From positions 1 through 52,286 of the IMG/VR virus record IMGVR_UViG_3300046000_009647: 52,286 bases of DNA; one strand, written 5' to 3'. The stretch's first letter is position 1. Each line of letters starts with the position of its first letter. A model generated the notes under the pieces. That model had not been told where the DNA came from, searched no databases, and saw nothing but the letters and a program-made list of their open reading frames with translations. The position numbers were made by a program, and so were the translations under genes. Source of the DNA: a virus. Shown piece after piece: positions 20,439-29,047 of this stretch.

Positions 20439-21778
20439 TTTATTTTTTTAAGGTTATCATAATCATACCCCCAAGAAATTCTAACCTTAAACCCAAAACT
20501 ATTTTCTAATAAATTCTTAATTTCTTTTAATACCTCCTTCCCATCTTCTCTGCTATAATCCACTAAAATTGAATCATATGTGTAAAGTATAATATTACTT
20601 TTCTTGTTCTCCAAATACTTTAACACATTTTTTATCGAATTTACATTATAAAAAGTCTCCCCTGATTGTATAATGTAATTCAATAATTTTTGAGGTGTAA
20701 CGTTTTCAATACCTTGTGCAAATAATTTTCTCCCTCCAACTAATTTTATATATCCCAGAGAATTAAAATCTTGATATATCTTATCTGTATATTCTTTTAC
20801 CTTAGCAAAAAACGGTATATCTTTGTATTGCTCAAACACTCCTCCATATAGTTGTTTGAATGTTAATTCTTTAGAGGCTTGATATTGCTCTGGAGTTAAT
20901 TCCTCAGTTTTAAAATACATTTTTCCTAAATGAGTATGAACCGAGGCCTCTGTAAACTCATATCCAATTTGTTTTGCTAAAATGCGTGGATGGTACGAAT
21001 CGTAATCAAATTCAAATAAAACATCATTTTGAGGTATAAAAGAAGCTCTTTGCCCGTTGTTTTTATTTAAAGCCGCAAAGTTAATTCCGTTAAATGAGTT
21101 TGAAGGACGAGAAGTAAAATTATTTAAGTTAAATTGTGTGTAAATTTTATCTTCTTTTACATTGAATTTAATGTTTTGTAGGGTAAAATTCTCGTTAAAA
21201 ACAGGCATATCTAACGTTATACCTTGTTTTTCAATACCGTAGAACACTTTAATATAATCCTCGTTATAATACGGGATTTCATGTTGTTTTTCGGTCCATT
21301 GTTGTACTAAATTATAAATACATTCTTGAGTCTCATAATGTTTAGAAATAGGGATAATCGAATTTAAATAAGGTTTATCTCCATAAAGTCGTTCGAAATG
21401 AGTGTGTATATTGGTATAACAATCTTGTATATACGGAGTGGTTTGGGTGGCGTGCAGTGATAGCAAATTTATATCTTGCACTTTACTTTCTAAAAATTCT
21501 TCACCTATTAAATGAGCAGTTGTTTTTTTATCTAAAACGTAAATTAATTCGTGTTTTAGAAGAAATTCTTTTACTTTTTCTAAGCTTAAATAAAATCCTT
21601 CACTATGATTTATAGTTAGTATTAATCCTTTACCATGTTTGGGTTTATAGTAAATTAATGATACTTCCGTTAGTATAGGGTGATAATTTGGTGATAGCGG
21701 GATAACATTAATATAGCATTCTTCCGATATTGGAAGGTGTGATAATTGATCTTGTGTTTCTACTATCCAAAATGACAT
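20426..21778 (-). CDS. Family A-like DNA polymerase
   Basis: The 450-residue protein has the palm motifs of family A polymerases. Motif A is FEFDYDSYHPRILA (metal Asp D258). Motif B, SKELTFKQLYGG, aligns K303, F307 and Y311 with K758, F762 and Y766 of E. coli Pol I. NYIIQSGETFY near 367-377 matches helix Q. Motif C is TYDSIL (D402) in place of the usual HDE. The N-terminal 170 residues may be a reduced exonuclease domain without clear active-site residues. T4 itself uses a family B polymerase, so this is a notable replacement. The leader ends in AAAGGTTATG. Confidence 0.82.
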   Translation of the reverse strand: MSFWIVETQDQLSHLPISEECYINVIPLSPNYHPILTEVSLIYYKPKHGKGLILTINHSEGFYLSLEKVKEFLLKHELIYVLDKKTTAHLIGEEFLESKVQDINLLSLHATQTTPYIQDCYTNIHTHFERLYGDKPYLNSIIPISKHYETQECIYNLVQQWTEKQHEIPYYNEDYIKVFYGIEKQGITLDMPVFNENFTLQNIKFNVKEDKIYTQFNLNNFTSRPSNSFNGINFAALNKNNGQRASFIPQNDVLFEFDYDSYHPRILAKQIGYEFTEASVHTHLGKMYFKTEELTPEQYQASKELTFKQLYGGVFEQYKDIPFFAKVKEYTDKIYQDFNSLGYIKLVGGRKLFAQGIENVTPQKLLNYIIQSGETFYNVNSIKNVLKYLENKKSNIILYTYDSILVDYSREDGKEVLKEIKNLLENSFGFKVRISWGYDYDNLKKIKASE

Positions 21779-21799
21779 AACCTTTATTTTTGTGTAATA

Positions 21800-21822
21800 T
21801 AAAAAGGCTCCCTATGGGAGCC
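21800..21822 (-). terminator. Intrinsic terminator before the polymerase gene
   Basis: GGCTCCC pairs with GGGAGCC around ATA and is followed by TTTTT. It ends the baseplate-side transcript and isolates the replication genes. Confidence 0.88.
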
Positions 21823-21858
21823 TAATTTATTTTAATGTATTTTTAAAATTTATTCTTA

Positions 21859-22080
21859 TTAATCTTTTTCATTGAAAATTGATATAACATCGTTTAATAC
21901 CTCTAAAATTTCATCCTCAGTAAAATCTTCCATTTTATTCTTAATAACTTGATATATATCTTTCATTAATTGGGTTTTTTTCTGAAAGTTATTAGTTGAG
22001 GATTCTTCTACATCTGAGGGTGTATTTTCTTTTAGTAGTGTATTTTTTGTTAAGTATTCTTTAAAATTGAAATTTTCCAT
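21859..22080 (-). CDS. Small acidic hypothetical protein
   Basis: The 73-residue product begins MENFNFKEYLTKN, has a Ser/Thr/Asn-rich middle and an acidic helical end (FTEDEILEVLNDVISIF). No family is recognised. It follows the 76-residue gene upstream by 4 nt and precedes a strong terminator, so the two probably share a transcript. Confidence 0.6.
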   Translation of the reverse strand: MENFNFKEYLTKNTLLKENTPSDVEESSTNNFQKKTQLMKDIYQVIKNKMEDFTEDEILEVLNDVISIFNEKD

Positions 22081-22084
22081 TTTT

Positions 22085-22315
22085 TTATTTTTTTAGTTTA
22101 GCTTTAAATGAAGATTGGATTGATAATCTTCTTGCTTTTTCTTTAGCTTTTTTGATTGCATCTGTTTCAGAAGTTGCTTTTACTTCTATAGTATCAAAAT
22201 CTGTATCATCTCCATCTTTACCATAACGGTATGAATATTCAACTTCGTATGTTTGTTCTCCAGTTGATTCTGTTATTATGGTTTCTAAAATATCTTTTAA
22301 TTTAATGCTACTCAT
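22085..22315 (-). CDS. Small hypothetical protein (76 aa)
   Basis: The product begins with a short helix (IKLKDILETIITEST), then a strand-rich segment (YEVEYSYRYGKDGDDTDFD) and a basic helix (TDAIKKAKEKARRL). The pattern of strand followed by an Ala/Lys helix resembles small DUF-type proteins in phages, but I cannot name it. An ATATTTAT motif lies 13 nt before the start. Confidence 0.6.
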   Translation of the reverse strand: MSSIKLKDILETIITESTGEQTYEVEYSYRYGKDGDDTDFDTIEVKATSETDAIKKAKEKARRLSIQSSFKAKLKK

Positions 22316-22328
22316 ATTTAATTTTTCA

Positions 22329-22336
22329 ATAAATAT
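22329..22336 (-). promoter_or_regulatory. Late-promoter-like motif ATATTTAT
   Basis: It lies 13 nt before the gene at 22085-22315 and reads ATATTTATTGAAAAATT on the minus strand. The spacing is the shortest of the set. Confidence 0.4.
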
Positions 22337-22348
22337 ATGAAAAGTATT

Positions 22349-22945
22349 TTACTTAGCAAACTGGGTTGGATTACTTAGGTATTGTTTTATGCCTATAAAA
22401 TTCTTTTCTGCTTGGTTTAGTATTTTTTCATTAGTATCAATTATACCAGGTCTTACTTTAATTCCATTTACTAATTTATCATTTAGAGGACCTGAAATTT
22501 GCCATTGAATGGAAATTGCTCTCCAAACTGAGTAATTAAGATTATCTCGTTGTTTAGTTAAGTTATCAAAAGTGGTTTTGTCTATTTCCATTACTCTAAA
22601 TTGAGTACCACCTTTTTGTCTTGCGATATATCTTGTAATTCTACCTACTTTATAGTCTGCTTCTGTTGGAGAAGGAGTAAAAGGGGTAGGATCAACTAAA
22701 TTAGCATCTACACTAGAATTTAATTGTTTATAAGATTCAACTGTAACATCTCTAAACCCACTGTTTGGTGGGATGTAAGTTAGCAATGGTGTTGAGGAAC
22801 CTTCATTGGGACTAATTCCTGTAAAAGATTCACCATTGAAAGTAGTATAGTAAGGACCAGTATAATCTTTACCCTCAGGAGTTGTAAATTGACCAGGGTT
22901 AGCTGTTTGATTAGTTACTATACGTGATTTTGGGAAGTATTTCAT
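22349..22945 (-). CDS. Probable baseplate-associated structural protein
   Basis: The 198-residue product has a Gly/Thr/Pro/Tyr-rich first half and a more helical second half (EKILNQAEKNFIGIKQYL). Segments such as GRITRYIARQKGGTQFRVMEID suggest a structural protein. It has no family signature I know. It follows the tail-lysozyme gene in the baseplate cluster, so it is likely a baseplate or tail-tip component. Confidence 0.5.
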   Translation of the reverse strand: MKYFPKSRIVTNQTANPGQFTTPEGKDYTGPYYTTFNGESFTGISPNEGSSTPLLTYIPPNSGFRDVTVESYKQLNSSVDANLVDPTPFTPSPTEADYKVGRITRYIARQKGGTQFRVMEIDKTTFDNLTKQRDNLNYSVWRAISIQWQISGPLNDKLVNGIKVRPGIIDTNEKILNQAEKNFIGIKQYLSNPTQFAK

Positions 22946-22958
22946 TTTTATTTACTTT

Positions 22959-23903
22959 TTAACCCCAATATAATGGGTCTTTAGCATCATTAAATCTATT
23001 GTAAAAGTTTGTTGCAAATTTACTTCTGTCAGCAGCTCCATATTTAGGTTCATTAAAGTAAACATCCGGGCCTCTGTTACAACCATAACAAACTTCTACA
23101 GTTTTAGCAAATAAATAAGCAGCATCACTAGCATTTGGTGAATTTCTAACTTCTCTTAACCAAGTTTTATAAGTTGGGTACTTATTTAATAAATAACTGA
23201 TTTGTGCTTCAACGGTATTACCTATAATATTAAAAACAGTATTGGCATCTTTGGTACCTCCATTTATAAATTTACCATTCCATTGAATTAACCCTAATGA
23301 AGGGTAACCATTTGTATCTTTTTTATTTATAGCTTTAGGATTAAATATACTTTCTTTTTGTATATTACCCATAGCACCTGCTGCTGCTATTTTACTTAAT
23401 CCTGATTGTTTTAGTAGGTTTTTTACAGTTAATTGATTGGCTGATGATTGAGTAGTAGATATAGTATTTAATTCTCCTCCTACATTTTGAAAATCAGATA
23501 GAGTTTGGGATTTTTGTTTATCTTTAGCGTCTTGAATTTGTTTTTTTTCAGCTTCAGTTAAGGGTTCAAATCTAATATTAAGAGTTTGACCTGTTATCTT
23601 AGTTGTCCATTTATTTTCACCAAAATTTTGCTCTATAGTATGCAAAATAAAAGCTATTTTTTGTTTTCCTTTATCAGTACCTGTTTGAATTATATAAGAT
23701 GAAGGTAATGAATCTGAAGGTATAACAAAGGCTGAGTGAGGGATTATTCCACTTAATCCATCCATTTCTAAACTAAAATCTAATGGTAGTATAACTCCAG
23801 AGTTAAAAGCATTATCATCTCCTGATTTTAATGGATCAGAAAATACTTCTCTGTATGAATTTAGACATGAATCTGTTTTATCTGTGTTAAGTATTAGTGC
23901 CAT
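22959..23903 (-). CDS. Baseplate hub protein with tail lysozyme domain
   Basis: The 314-residue product has an N-terminal hub-like segment (GLSGIIPHSAFVIPSDSLP near residues 49-67, then ILHTIEQNFGENKWTTKITG) and a C-terminal phage tail lysozyme domain (about 165-314). The latter contains AAGAMGNIQKES, with the likely catalytic Glu, SLGLIQWNG, and YLLNKYPTYKTWL. It should cut peptidoglycan locally during DNA injection, the role of gp5 in T4. The N-terminal part looks like the end of a larger hub protein, consistent with the adjacent hub gene. Confidence 0.82.
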   Translation of the reverse strand: MALILNTDKTDSCLNSYREVFSDPLKSGDDNAFNSGVILPLDFSLEMDGLSGIIPHSAFVIPSDSLPSSYIIQTGTDKGKQKIAFILHTIEQNFGENKWTTKITGQTLNIRFEPLTEAEKKQIQDAKDKQKSQTLSDFQNVGGELNTISTTQSSANQLTVKNLLKQSGLSKIAAAGAMGNIQKESIFNPKAINKKDTNGYPSLGLIQWNGKFINGGTKDANTVFNIIGNTVEAQISYLLNKYPTYKTWLREVRNSPNASDAAYLFAKTVEVCYGCNRGPDVYFNEPKYGAADRSKFATNFYNRFNDAKDPLYWG

Positions 23904-23906
23904 AAA

Positions 23907-26015
23907 TTATAATCCTCCTCCTATGCGGCTATTATTAACTCTATTAGTTTCCTGTTGAGTTTGTTGTTTAGCGGCTTCAGCTGCAGCTGCATTTTCCTTA
24001 TCAGTTTTAGCACCTCCAACCCCACCATATATTTCTTCTATATACGTTCTTAATTCTATATATCTTTGTTCTACAGTACTATCAGTACTAACATTTTTAT
24101 TAAGATCATTAGCAGAATCTACTACTACAGTATCTAATCTGTTATATAAACCTTTATTTAAATGTGAAAAAGCTAAAGCATTTTCTGCTCCTTGTACTCC
24201 ATAAGGTTGAGCTTGTGCTGCTACTACAACCATAGCTGCAGTATTAGGAGAAATTTTAGAGGTATAATTAAAATTATAAACTATACTTTTTTTACCTAAA
24301 ATTGGTATTTCAGTATAATTTGGGATAAGTTGACCAGACCCTACTGTTCTTCTATCATCTAATATCCTTACACAAGATGTATCATCATCAGGGACTATTC
24401 TAAACTCATTATAACCACCTGTAGCTTTAGAAATTCCATCCAAAATATCTTTAACTAAATCAATAAAATATACATCACCTTTTGTATTACTTGTTCTCCA
24501 TTTTTTCATTAAAGATGCAACCCAATTAATGTTTACTAAAGTATACATAAATCTACCTCCAGTACCATCATTATCAAAAAATGGAAAATTAGTTTGTATT
24601 TCATCAAAAATTGTAGAAGTTATTCCAAAAGGTAATTGGTTTGAACCAATTAAGCATATTGAAGGATCTAGAGAACAATGCCCTTGAAATGTATAACATC
24701 TATTTGTATCAGGATTTACATCTATATAATTATAAGGTTTAGAATTACTGTTTTCATCTGATTTTTGTTGTAATCCTCCAGTATAGTTTATTAGTAGTAG
24801 TAAATGACCTAAAGTAATATAAACTTGTTCTAATCCAGGTTTAGTAACATCATTTTGATTTAAACCTTCCCCATTAATTTCATATCCCATAACTAATCTG
24901 TTGAAAAAAGTAGTGGGGTTTATTGCTAGAACTTTTAAATCTATAAAACCATTTAAGCCAGTATTTTTATTCATACCAGGTTCATTTATTAAACGATAAT
25001 TAAATCCCTTTTTAATTAATTCTGAGTTGGAATCAAAATTAATAATATTAATATGAGGTTTAAATATATAATCTAACCATTTTTTATAGGTATCATCATA
25101 ATCCGTTTTAGCTCCTGTAACATTATCTTGATTAACTACATTATTTTGGTAAATATAATATAAAGCATTATTTAATAATGATAAATTAGCATCTGCTACA
25201 ACCGGGTATATTGAACCTGTATTATTTGAGCCAGTAGCTGTAGATTTAAATTCTCCTGATAGATTTACTTTTAGTGATTCTAATATATCTCCTGCTCCTA
25301 CTAATTGTACTTGACATTTAAATTTTCCGTTACCGTCAAGTGTGTAAGAGAAGTTTTTAACTGTTCCCCAAGAAGCATCGTAATTTCCACTATGTTTTTT
25401 TCGGTAAGTGGTTATTTCTTCCATTAGGTCTTCTTTAGTTTTAATACCATAGAAAGGAAGGGGTTGAGGGGTAGTTTCTATTTTTCCTGTAGTGTTATCA
25501 ATATAATTTGTATGACCCCATTCAACTAAAATACCAAATCCTAATTTCATATAAAGAGCCTCCATTATATTGAGTTGCTCCATATTATGGCATACAAAAT
25601 TAAATGTAGTTTCTTTTAATGTACCTAATTTACCTCCAGTTTTAATAGAAATGTCAATTAAGCCAGGCATAGGAACTAAACCAAAATTAGTTCCTCCTAT
25701 ACCATAAGCTCCATCAGGACCTACTCCTGCACGTAAAGTATAAGTGTCTGATCCTCCTAAGTGATTTAGTACTCCTCCTTGAAGGATGTACTTTTTAGAT
25801 AATTCGTCTCCTTCTAACCCTTGATATCTTTTATTTCCAGATAATACGTTAGCACCTGAACTAATTCTAATCCAAACGTTTCTATTTGATAACCAATTTA
25901 GTTCTGAGGAAGATCTATAGTCTTGATTAAGTAAAGCTTTACGTTTTTCTATTTGGGTGGAAACATAGGGTTGAAAGGGGGAACCTGCGATATTAGTATA
26001 ATCTAAATCGGCCAT
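23907..26015 (-). CDS. Baseplate hub structural protein
   Basis: The 702-residue protein lies between the wedge gene (gp53-like) and the tail lysozyme gene. Segments PGLIDISIKTGGKLGTLKETTFNF and EALYMKLGFGILVEWGHTNY (about residues 118-170) are typical of large hub proteins of Bacteroidetes myophages. The end is Ala/Gln/Asn rich. By position it would correspond to gp27, but sequence similarity to T4 gp27 is not visible to me. The leader ends in AATAAGTTATG. Confidence 0.65.
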   Translation of the reverse strand: MADLDYTNIAGSPFQPYVSTQIEKRKALLNQDYRSSSELNWLSNRNVWIRISSGANVLSGNKRYQGLEGDELSKKYILQGGVLNHLGGSDTYTLRAGVGPDGAYGIGGTNFGLVPMPGLIDISIKTGGKLGTLKETTFNFVCHNMEQLNIMEALYMKLGFGILVEWGHTNYIDNTTGKIETTPQPLPFYGIKTKEDLMEEITTYRKKHSGNYDASWGTVKNFSYTLDGNGKFKCQVQLVGAGDILESLKVNLSGEFKSTATGSNNTGSIYPVVADANLSLLNNALYYIYQNNVVNQDNVTGAKTDYDDTYKKWLDYIFKPHINIINFDSNSELIKKGFNYRLINEPGMNKNTGLNGFIDLKVLAINPTTFFNRLVMGYEINGEGLNQNDVTKPGLEQVYITLGHLLLLINYTGGLQQKSDENSNSKPYNYIDVNPDTNRCYTFQGHCSLDPSICLIGSNQLPFGITSTIFDEIQTNFPFFDNDGTGGRFMYTLVNINWVASLMKKWRTSNTKGDVYFIDLVKDILDGISKATGGYNEFRIVPDDDTSCVRILDDRRTVGSGQLIPNYTEIPILGKKSIVYNFNYTSKISPNTAAMVVVAAQAQPYGVQGAENALAFSHLNKGLYNRLDTVVVDSANDLNKNVSTDSTVEQRYIELRTYIEEIYGGVGGAKTDKENAAAAEAAKQQTQQETNRVNNSRIGGGL

Positions 26016-26021
26016 AACTTA

Positions 26022-26342
26022 TTATATATTATTTGATTGATCAAATTTTGATAAAACTCCTGCTAAATCTTTAGGTATTCTTAAATATACTGCTGTTGGA
26101 GGATAAACTGAATCGCCTGCTAAGTTATTAACCATAGCTATAACCCACCATAAAGTAGCATCTCCATAAAAATCAAATGCTATATTGTCTAATCTATCTG
26201 TTACTCCTGTTAAAATGTAAGTATCATCAGCTTGGGCTTCAATATCAGGATAGTATGTTGGAACATACATTGTTTTACCTGAGGTTGAAGTTACTCCTGT
26301 ATCGTTTTTAGTAGTGGAGATGGATTGATATCTACTTGGCAT
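26022..26342 (-). CDS. 53: Baseplate wedge protein, gp53-like
   Basis: The 106-residue product has the segment DRLDNIAFDFYGDATLWW followed by VIAMVNNL, the LysM-like signature of gp53, which joins wedges in the T4 baseplate. It is shorter than T4 gp53 (about 196 residues). It lies between the tube-initiator-like gene and the hub gene, and an ATATTTAT motif is 15 nt upstream. Confidence 0.8.
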   Translation of the reverse strand: MPSRYQSISTTKNDTGVTSTSGKTMYVPTYYPDIEAQADDTYILTGVTDRLDNIAFDFYGDATLWWVIAMVNNLAGDSVYPPTAVYLRIPKDLAGVLSKFDQSNNI

Positions 26343-26357
26343 GGTTTATGTTTTGAT

Positions 26358-26365
26358 ATAAATAT
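26358..26365 (-). promoter_or_regulatory. Late-promoter-like motif ATATTTAT
   Basis: It lies 15 nt before the gp53-like gene and reads ATATTTATATCAAAAC on the minus strand. Confidence 0.5.
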
Positions 26366-26391
26366 CAAAAGATAAAAAAAATTAATTTAAA

Positions 26392-28716
26392 TTATAAACC
26401 TGCTGCTTCAGTAGCTTCAATTTTCGCGTCATTAATAACATTATTTACTAATGAAGAAGGTGAACCTGTTGATACTGATCCATTAGGAGCAGTAACATCC
26501 CAATAAAAGAAACCTTGTTGTTGAGCTCTGTTCACTTCCCAAAGAGCAGTTCCTGCAGGACCTGTAACATTACCTGAAATATAAACGGAACCTGGTATCC
26601 AAGATTCTGATGGAGCAGCTTGTGTTGTAGTTGTAGTAGATGTTGGTGCAGTATTTACATCATTAGTTGTATTAGTAACTGGAGGAGTATTTGTGTTAGT
26701 ATCAGCCCCAAAGGTAGTTGTAGATCCTGGAGTATTAGGAGTTGTTAATGTTGAGGGTGTAGTTGTAGGTTGAGTTTTACCTTGTTCATTAAATTTAAAA
26801 TCACCTCTTTGTAAATAATTATTAGCTATTTTTTCAGAAATTATAATTGGTTCTTTAAGACCTCTTTGTGGTAATTTATCCATTATAGGTTTAAAGTTCA
26901 TTTGAATTTTTAATATTTGTGGTACTTCCATTTGTAATTGGTCTCCACTAGCATTAACATCACCATTATTTTCCTTTCTTAGCTCAGGTTGTCTCATTTT
27001 AATTTCCCAAGGATAATTATCATCTACACTTATATTCATAGAAGTAATAACACCTGTAGTTCTATAAAAATATTCTCCTATAGTTAATTTATGAAGACTA
27101 CCTCTCATAAATCCTGTACCTTCTTGATAATCTGGGTGTAGAGTAGATGCTAAATAATTTACTTTTTGGTAAATTTTCTCCATTTCTTGAACAGATTGAG
27201 CAGCCACTATAAAAGTAAATCCAACATCTCTTGTGAATCCTTGGTAAGTATAGAAGTTTTCACCTCTACCCATATATTTTTGTGCATTCCAATCAGCCCC
27301 TATATTATCTGAAAAATTAGTAATGTAGGCTCTGAAGTGCATTCTATTAGTTTCGTCAGGGTAACCATTATCTATAACTTCTATACAAAATTTGATTAAA
27401 TCTCTAACTGAAGGGTCATCTTGTTCAACTGGGTCTCCTATATCTCTTCTATAAATGGGAGACATATTAATTTGATCTTGCCCATCTTTATATTCATCAT
27501 AAAAACTATTTCTTTTATCATTAGGTCTAGTCCCTGGATTACCAACTCCAATTCTAGATTCTATTTTGAATCCAGTATTATTAGGACCTTTTGTATTATA
27601 ACTAACTGAATTGGCTAAAACTGAAGCATTAGTTTGAGCTCTAAAATCTTGAGTTTTTCCAAAAGCTGCTATATCTTCATTCTTTTTAGAAGATAATAAC
27701 TTACTATAAGCCATTGTATTCCCAAAAGAATTTATATCTGCTATATCAATAGGAACATTTTCAGGTCTTATATAATCTGGAGATGATTGTTGGTATAAAT
27801 TTTTAGGGTAATTTCCAAATTCAGTTTTAGTAAAATCTAAATTACCCCTTACATTAGAAAAATCTGGTGGTGGTGGTAAATCGGAAGTTGGAGTAGTTAC
27901 AGAACTTGGAAATGTTTGAGCTCTAAATCTATAAGGAAATAAATTTCCTGTTAATCCCTCAATAGAATTGGTTTTAATATAATCTGATAGACCTAAAGTA
28001 TTTAAATATCTAGTTGAGCTATCAGGTATTTTTACAGATGAATTAGTATTTGTAGTTCTGAAAATAGTAGTATTACCATCTCCATATAATGAATCAGGTC
28101 CTCCTACATAATCAAATAGTACATTATCGTCAAATGCAGATATTCCTAATTTAGTTATAGTAGAATCAAGAGATAACCCTGTTGTATCAGTACTAATTTT
28201 TGAATTAAAAAGAGCTACTAATCTATTTTGATTAGTATCTTTATGTGATACAATATACTCGTATTTAGCTTGAGGATTATCTGCTCCTAATTCATTAGTG
28301 TTAGCACCGGCTCTTGGAATGTGAATTCCACTTCCTTGTTCGAGTACTTGTGCTAATAAATTAGCGTTTAAATTGTATGTTTGTGTGTTTAATCTAGATG
28401 CAAAACCTCCAGTTTCAATTTTAGGATTTGACTTTTGTAATTGGACTTGTTTTGTAGTAAATGTAGTACCCTTAGGAAAATCAGTTAAAAAACGGGATAT
28501 TCTTACAGTATCTTCAGTAGATGCTACGGTCCAATATTGTCCTCCTCTTAATGGCCAATCCGCGCTGTTTCTCGCTATACCAGCAAGATATTCACCCGCA
28601 GGAGAATCTTCGGGTAAGCCGGTTTGGATATAAGGTAGTCCACTAGCACCACCCCCTTGAGTGTCATTTCCAAACCTTAGTGACTTTAAATTTGTTCTAA
28701 GGTTAATTAAGCTCAT
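26392..28716 (-). CDS. Large baseplate or tube-initiator-like protein
   Basis: The 774-residue protein has a Gly/Asn-rich N-terminal half and, near residues 440-600, a region with FRAYITNFSDNIGADW, GRGENFYTYQGFTRDVGFTF and QEMEKIYQKVNYLAST, which matches the style of tail tube initiator proteins (gp48/gp54-like) in T4-type phages. A Thr/Pro/Asn-rich linker (about 650-700) leads to a short C-terminal domain. It sits between tape measure and gp53-like genes. It may be a fusion of tube initiator and other baseplate parts. Confidence 0.6.
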   Translation of the reverse strand: MSLINLRTNLKSLRFGNDTQGGGASGLPYIQTGLPEDSPAGEYLAGIARNSADWPLRGGQYWTVASTEDTVRISRFLTDFPKGTTFTTKQVQLQKSNPKIETGGFASRLNTQTYNLNANLLAQVLEQGSGIHIPRAGANTNELGADNPQAKYEYIVSHKDTNQNRLVALFNSKISTDTTGLSLDSTITKLGISAFDDNVLFDYVGGPDSLYGDGNTTIFRTTNTNSSVKIPDSSTRYLNTLGLSDYIKTNSIEGLTGNLFPYRFRAQTFPSSVTTPTSDLPPPPDFSNVRGNLDFTKTEFGNYPKNLYQQSSPDYIRPENVPIDIADINSFGNTMAYSKLLSSKKNEDIAAFGKTQDFRAQTNASVLANSVSYNTKGPNNTGFKIESRIGVGNPGTRPNDKRNSFYDEYKDGQDQINMSPIYRRDIGDPVEQDDPSVRDLIKFCIEVIDNGYPDETNRMHFRAYITNFSDNIGADWNAQKYMGRGENFYTYQGFTRDVGFTFIVAAQSVQEMEKIYQKVNYLASTLHPDYQEGTGFMRGSLHKLTIGEYFYRTTGVITSMNISVDDNYPWEIKMRQPELRKENNGDVNASGDQLQMEVPQILKIQMNFKPIMDKLPQRGLKEPIIISEKIANNYLQRGDFKFNEQGKTQPTTTPSTLTTPNTPGSTTTFGADTNTNTPPVTNTTNDVNTAPTSTTTTTQAAPSESWIPGSVYISGNVTGPAGTALWEVNRAQQQGFFYWDVTAPNGSVSTGSPSSLVNNVINDAKIEATEAAGL

Positions 28717-28719
28717 TTA

Positions 28720-29007
28720 TTATACTGGTAGATTATCTATGTATCCTTGTCCTGGATTGCTTCGGTATTGAGCTGTGTTGAGTGGATCTTTTTCTTCTAA
28801 TTGAGAAGGGGCATAAGTTACTGCAGGGGCTTGTAAGCCTTCAACTCCACCTACAATAATATTACTAGATATATTTGGTTGCCCATTAACAGAAAATAAA
28901 TTATGACGAGTGAATCCTGGAAGATTTTGTTGTACAGTTGAAGGAACTGGTCCTCCGCTGTATCCGTAATTGCTTACTCCTGAGTTTAATAAATTAAGTA
29001 ATCCCAT
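28720..29007 (-). CDS. Small structural protein of baseplate cluster
   Basis: The 95-residue product is rich in Gly, Asn, Pro and Tyr, with GGPVPSTVQQNLPGFTRH and RSNPGQGYIDNLPV, and has no predicted helix of note. Composition fits a small tail or baseplate component. It is placed 3 nt before the large baseplate gene and has its own ATATTTAT motif 25 nt upstream. No family is recognised. Confidence 0.55.
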   Translation of the reverse strand: MGLLNLLNSGVSNYGYSGGPVPSTVQQNLPGFTRHNLFSVNGQPNISSNIIVGGVEGLQAPAVTYAPSQLEEKDPLNTAQYRSNPGQGYIDNLPV

Positions 29008-29032
29008 TTTATGTTATGTTTTATTGTTTATA

Positions 29033-29040
29033 ATAAATAT
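29033..29040 (-). promoter_or_regulatory. Late-promoter-like motif ATATTTAT
   Basis: It lies 25 nt before the gene at 28720-29007 and reads ATATTTATTATAAACAAT on the minus strand. Confidence 0.55.
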
Positions 29041-29047
29041 TAATAAA

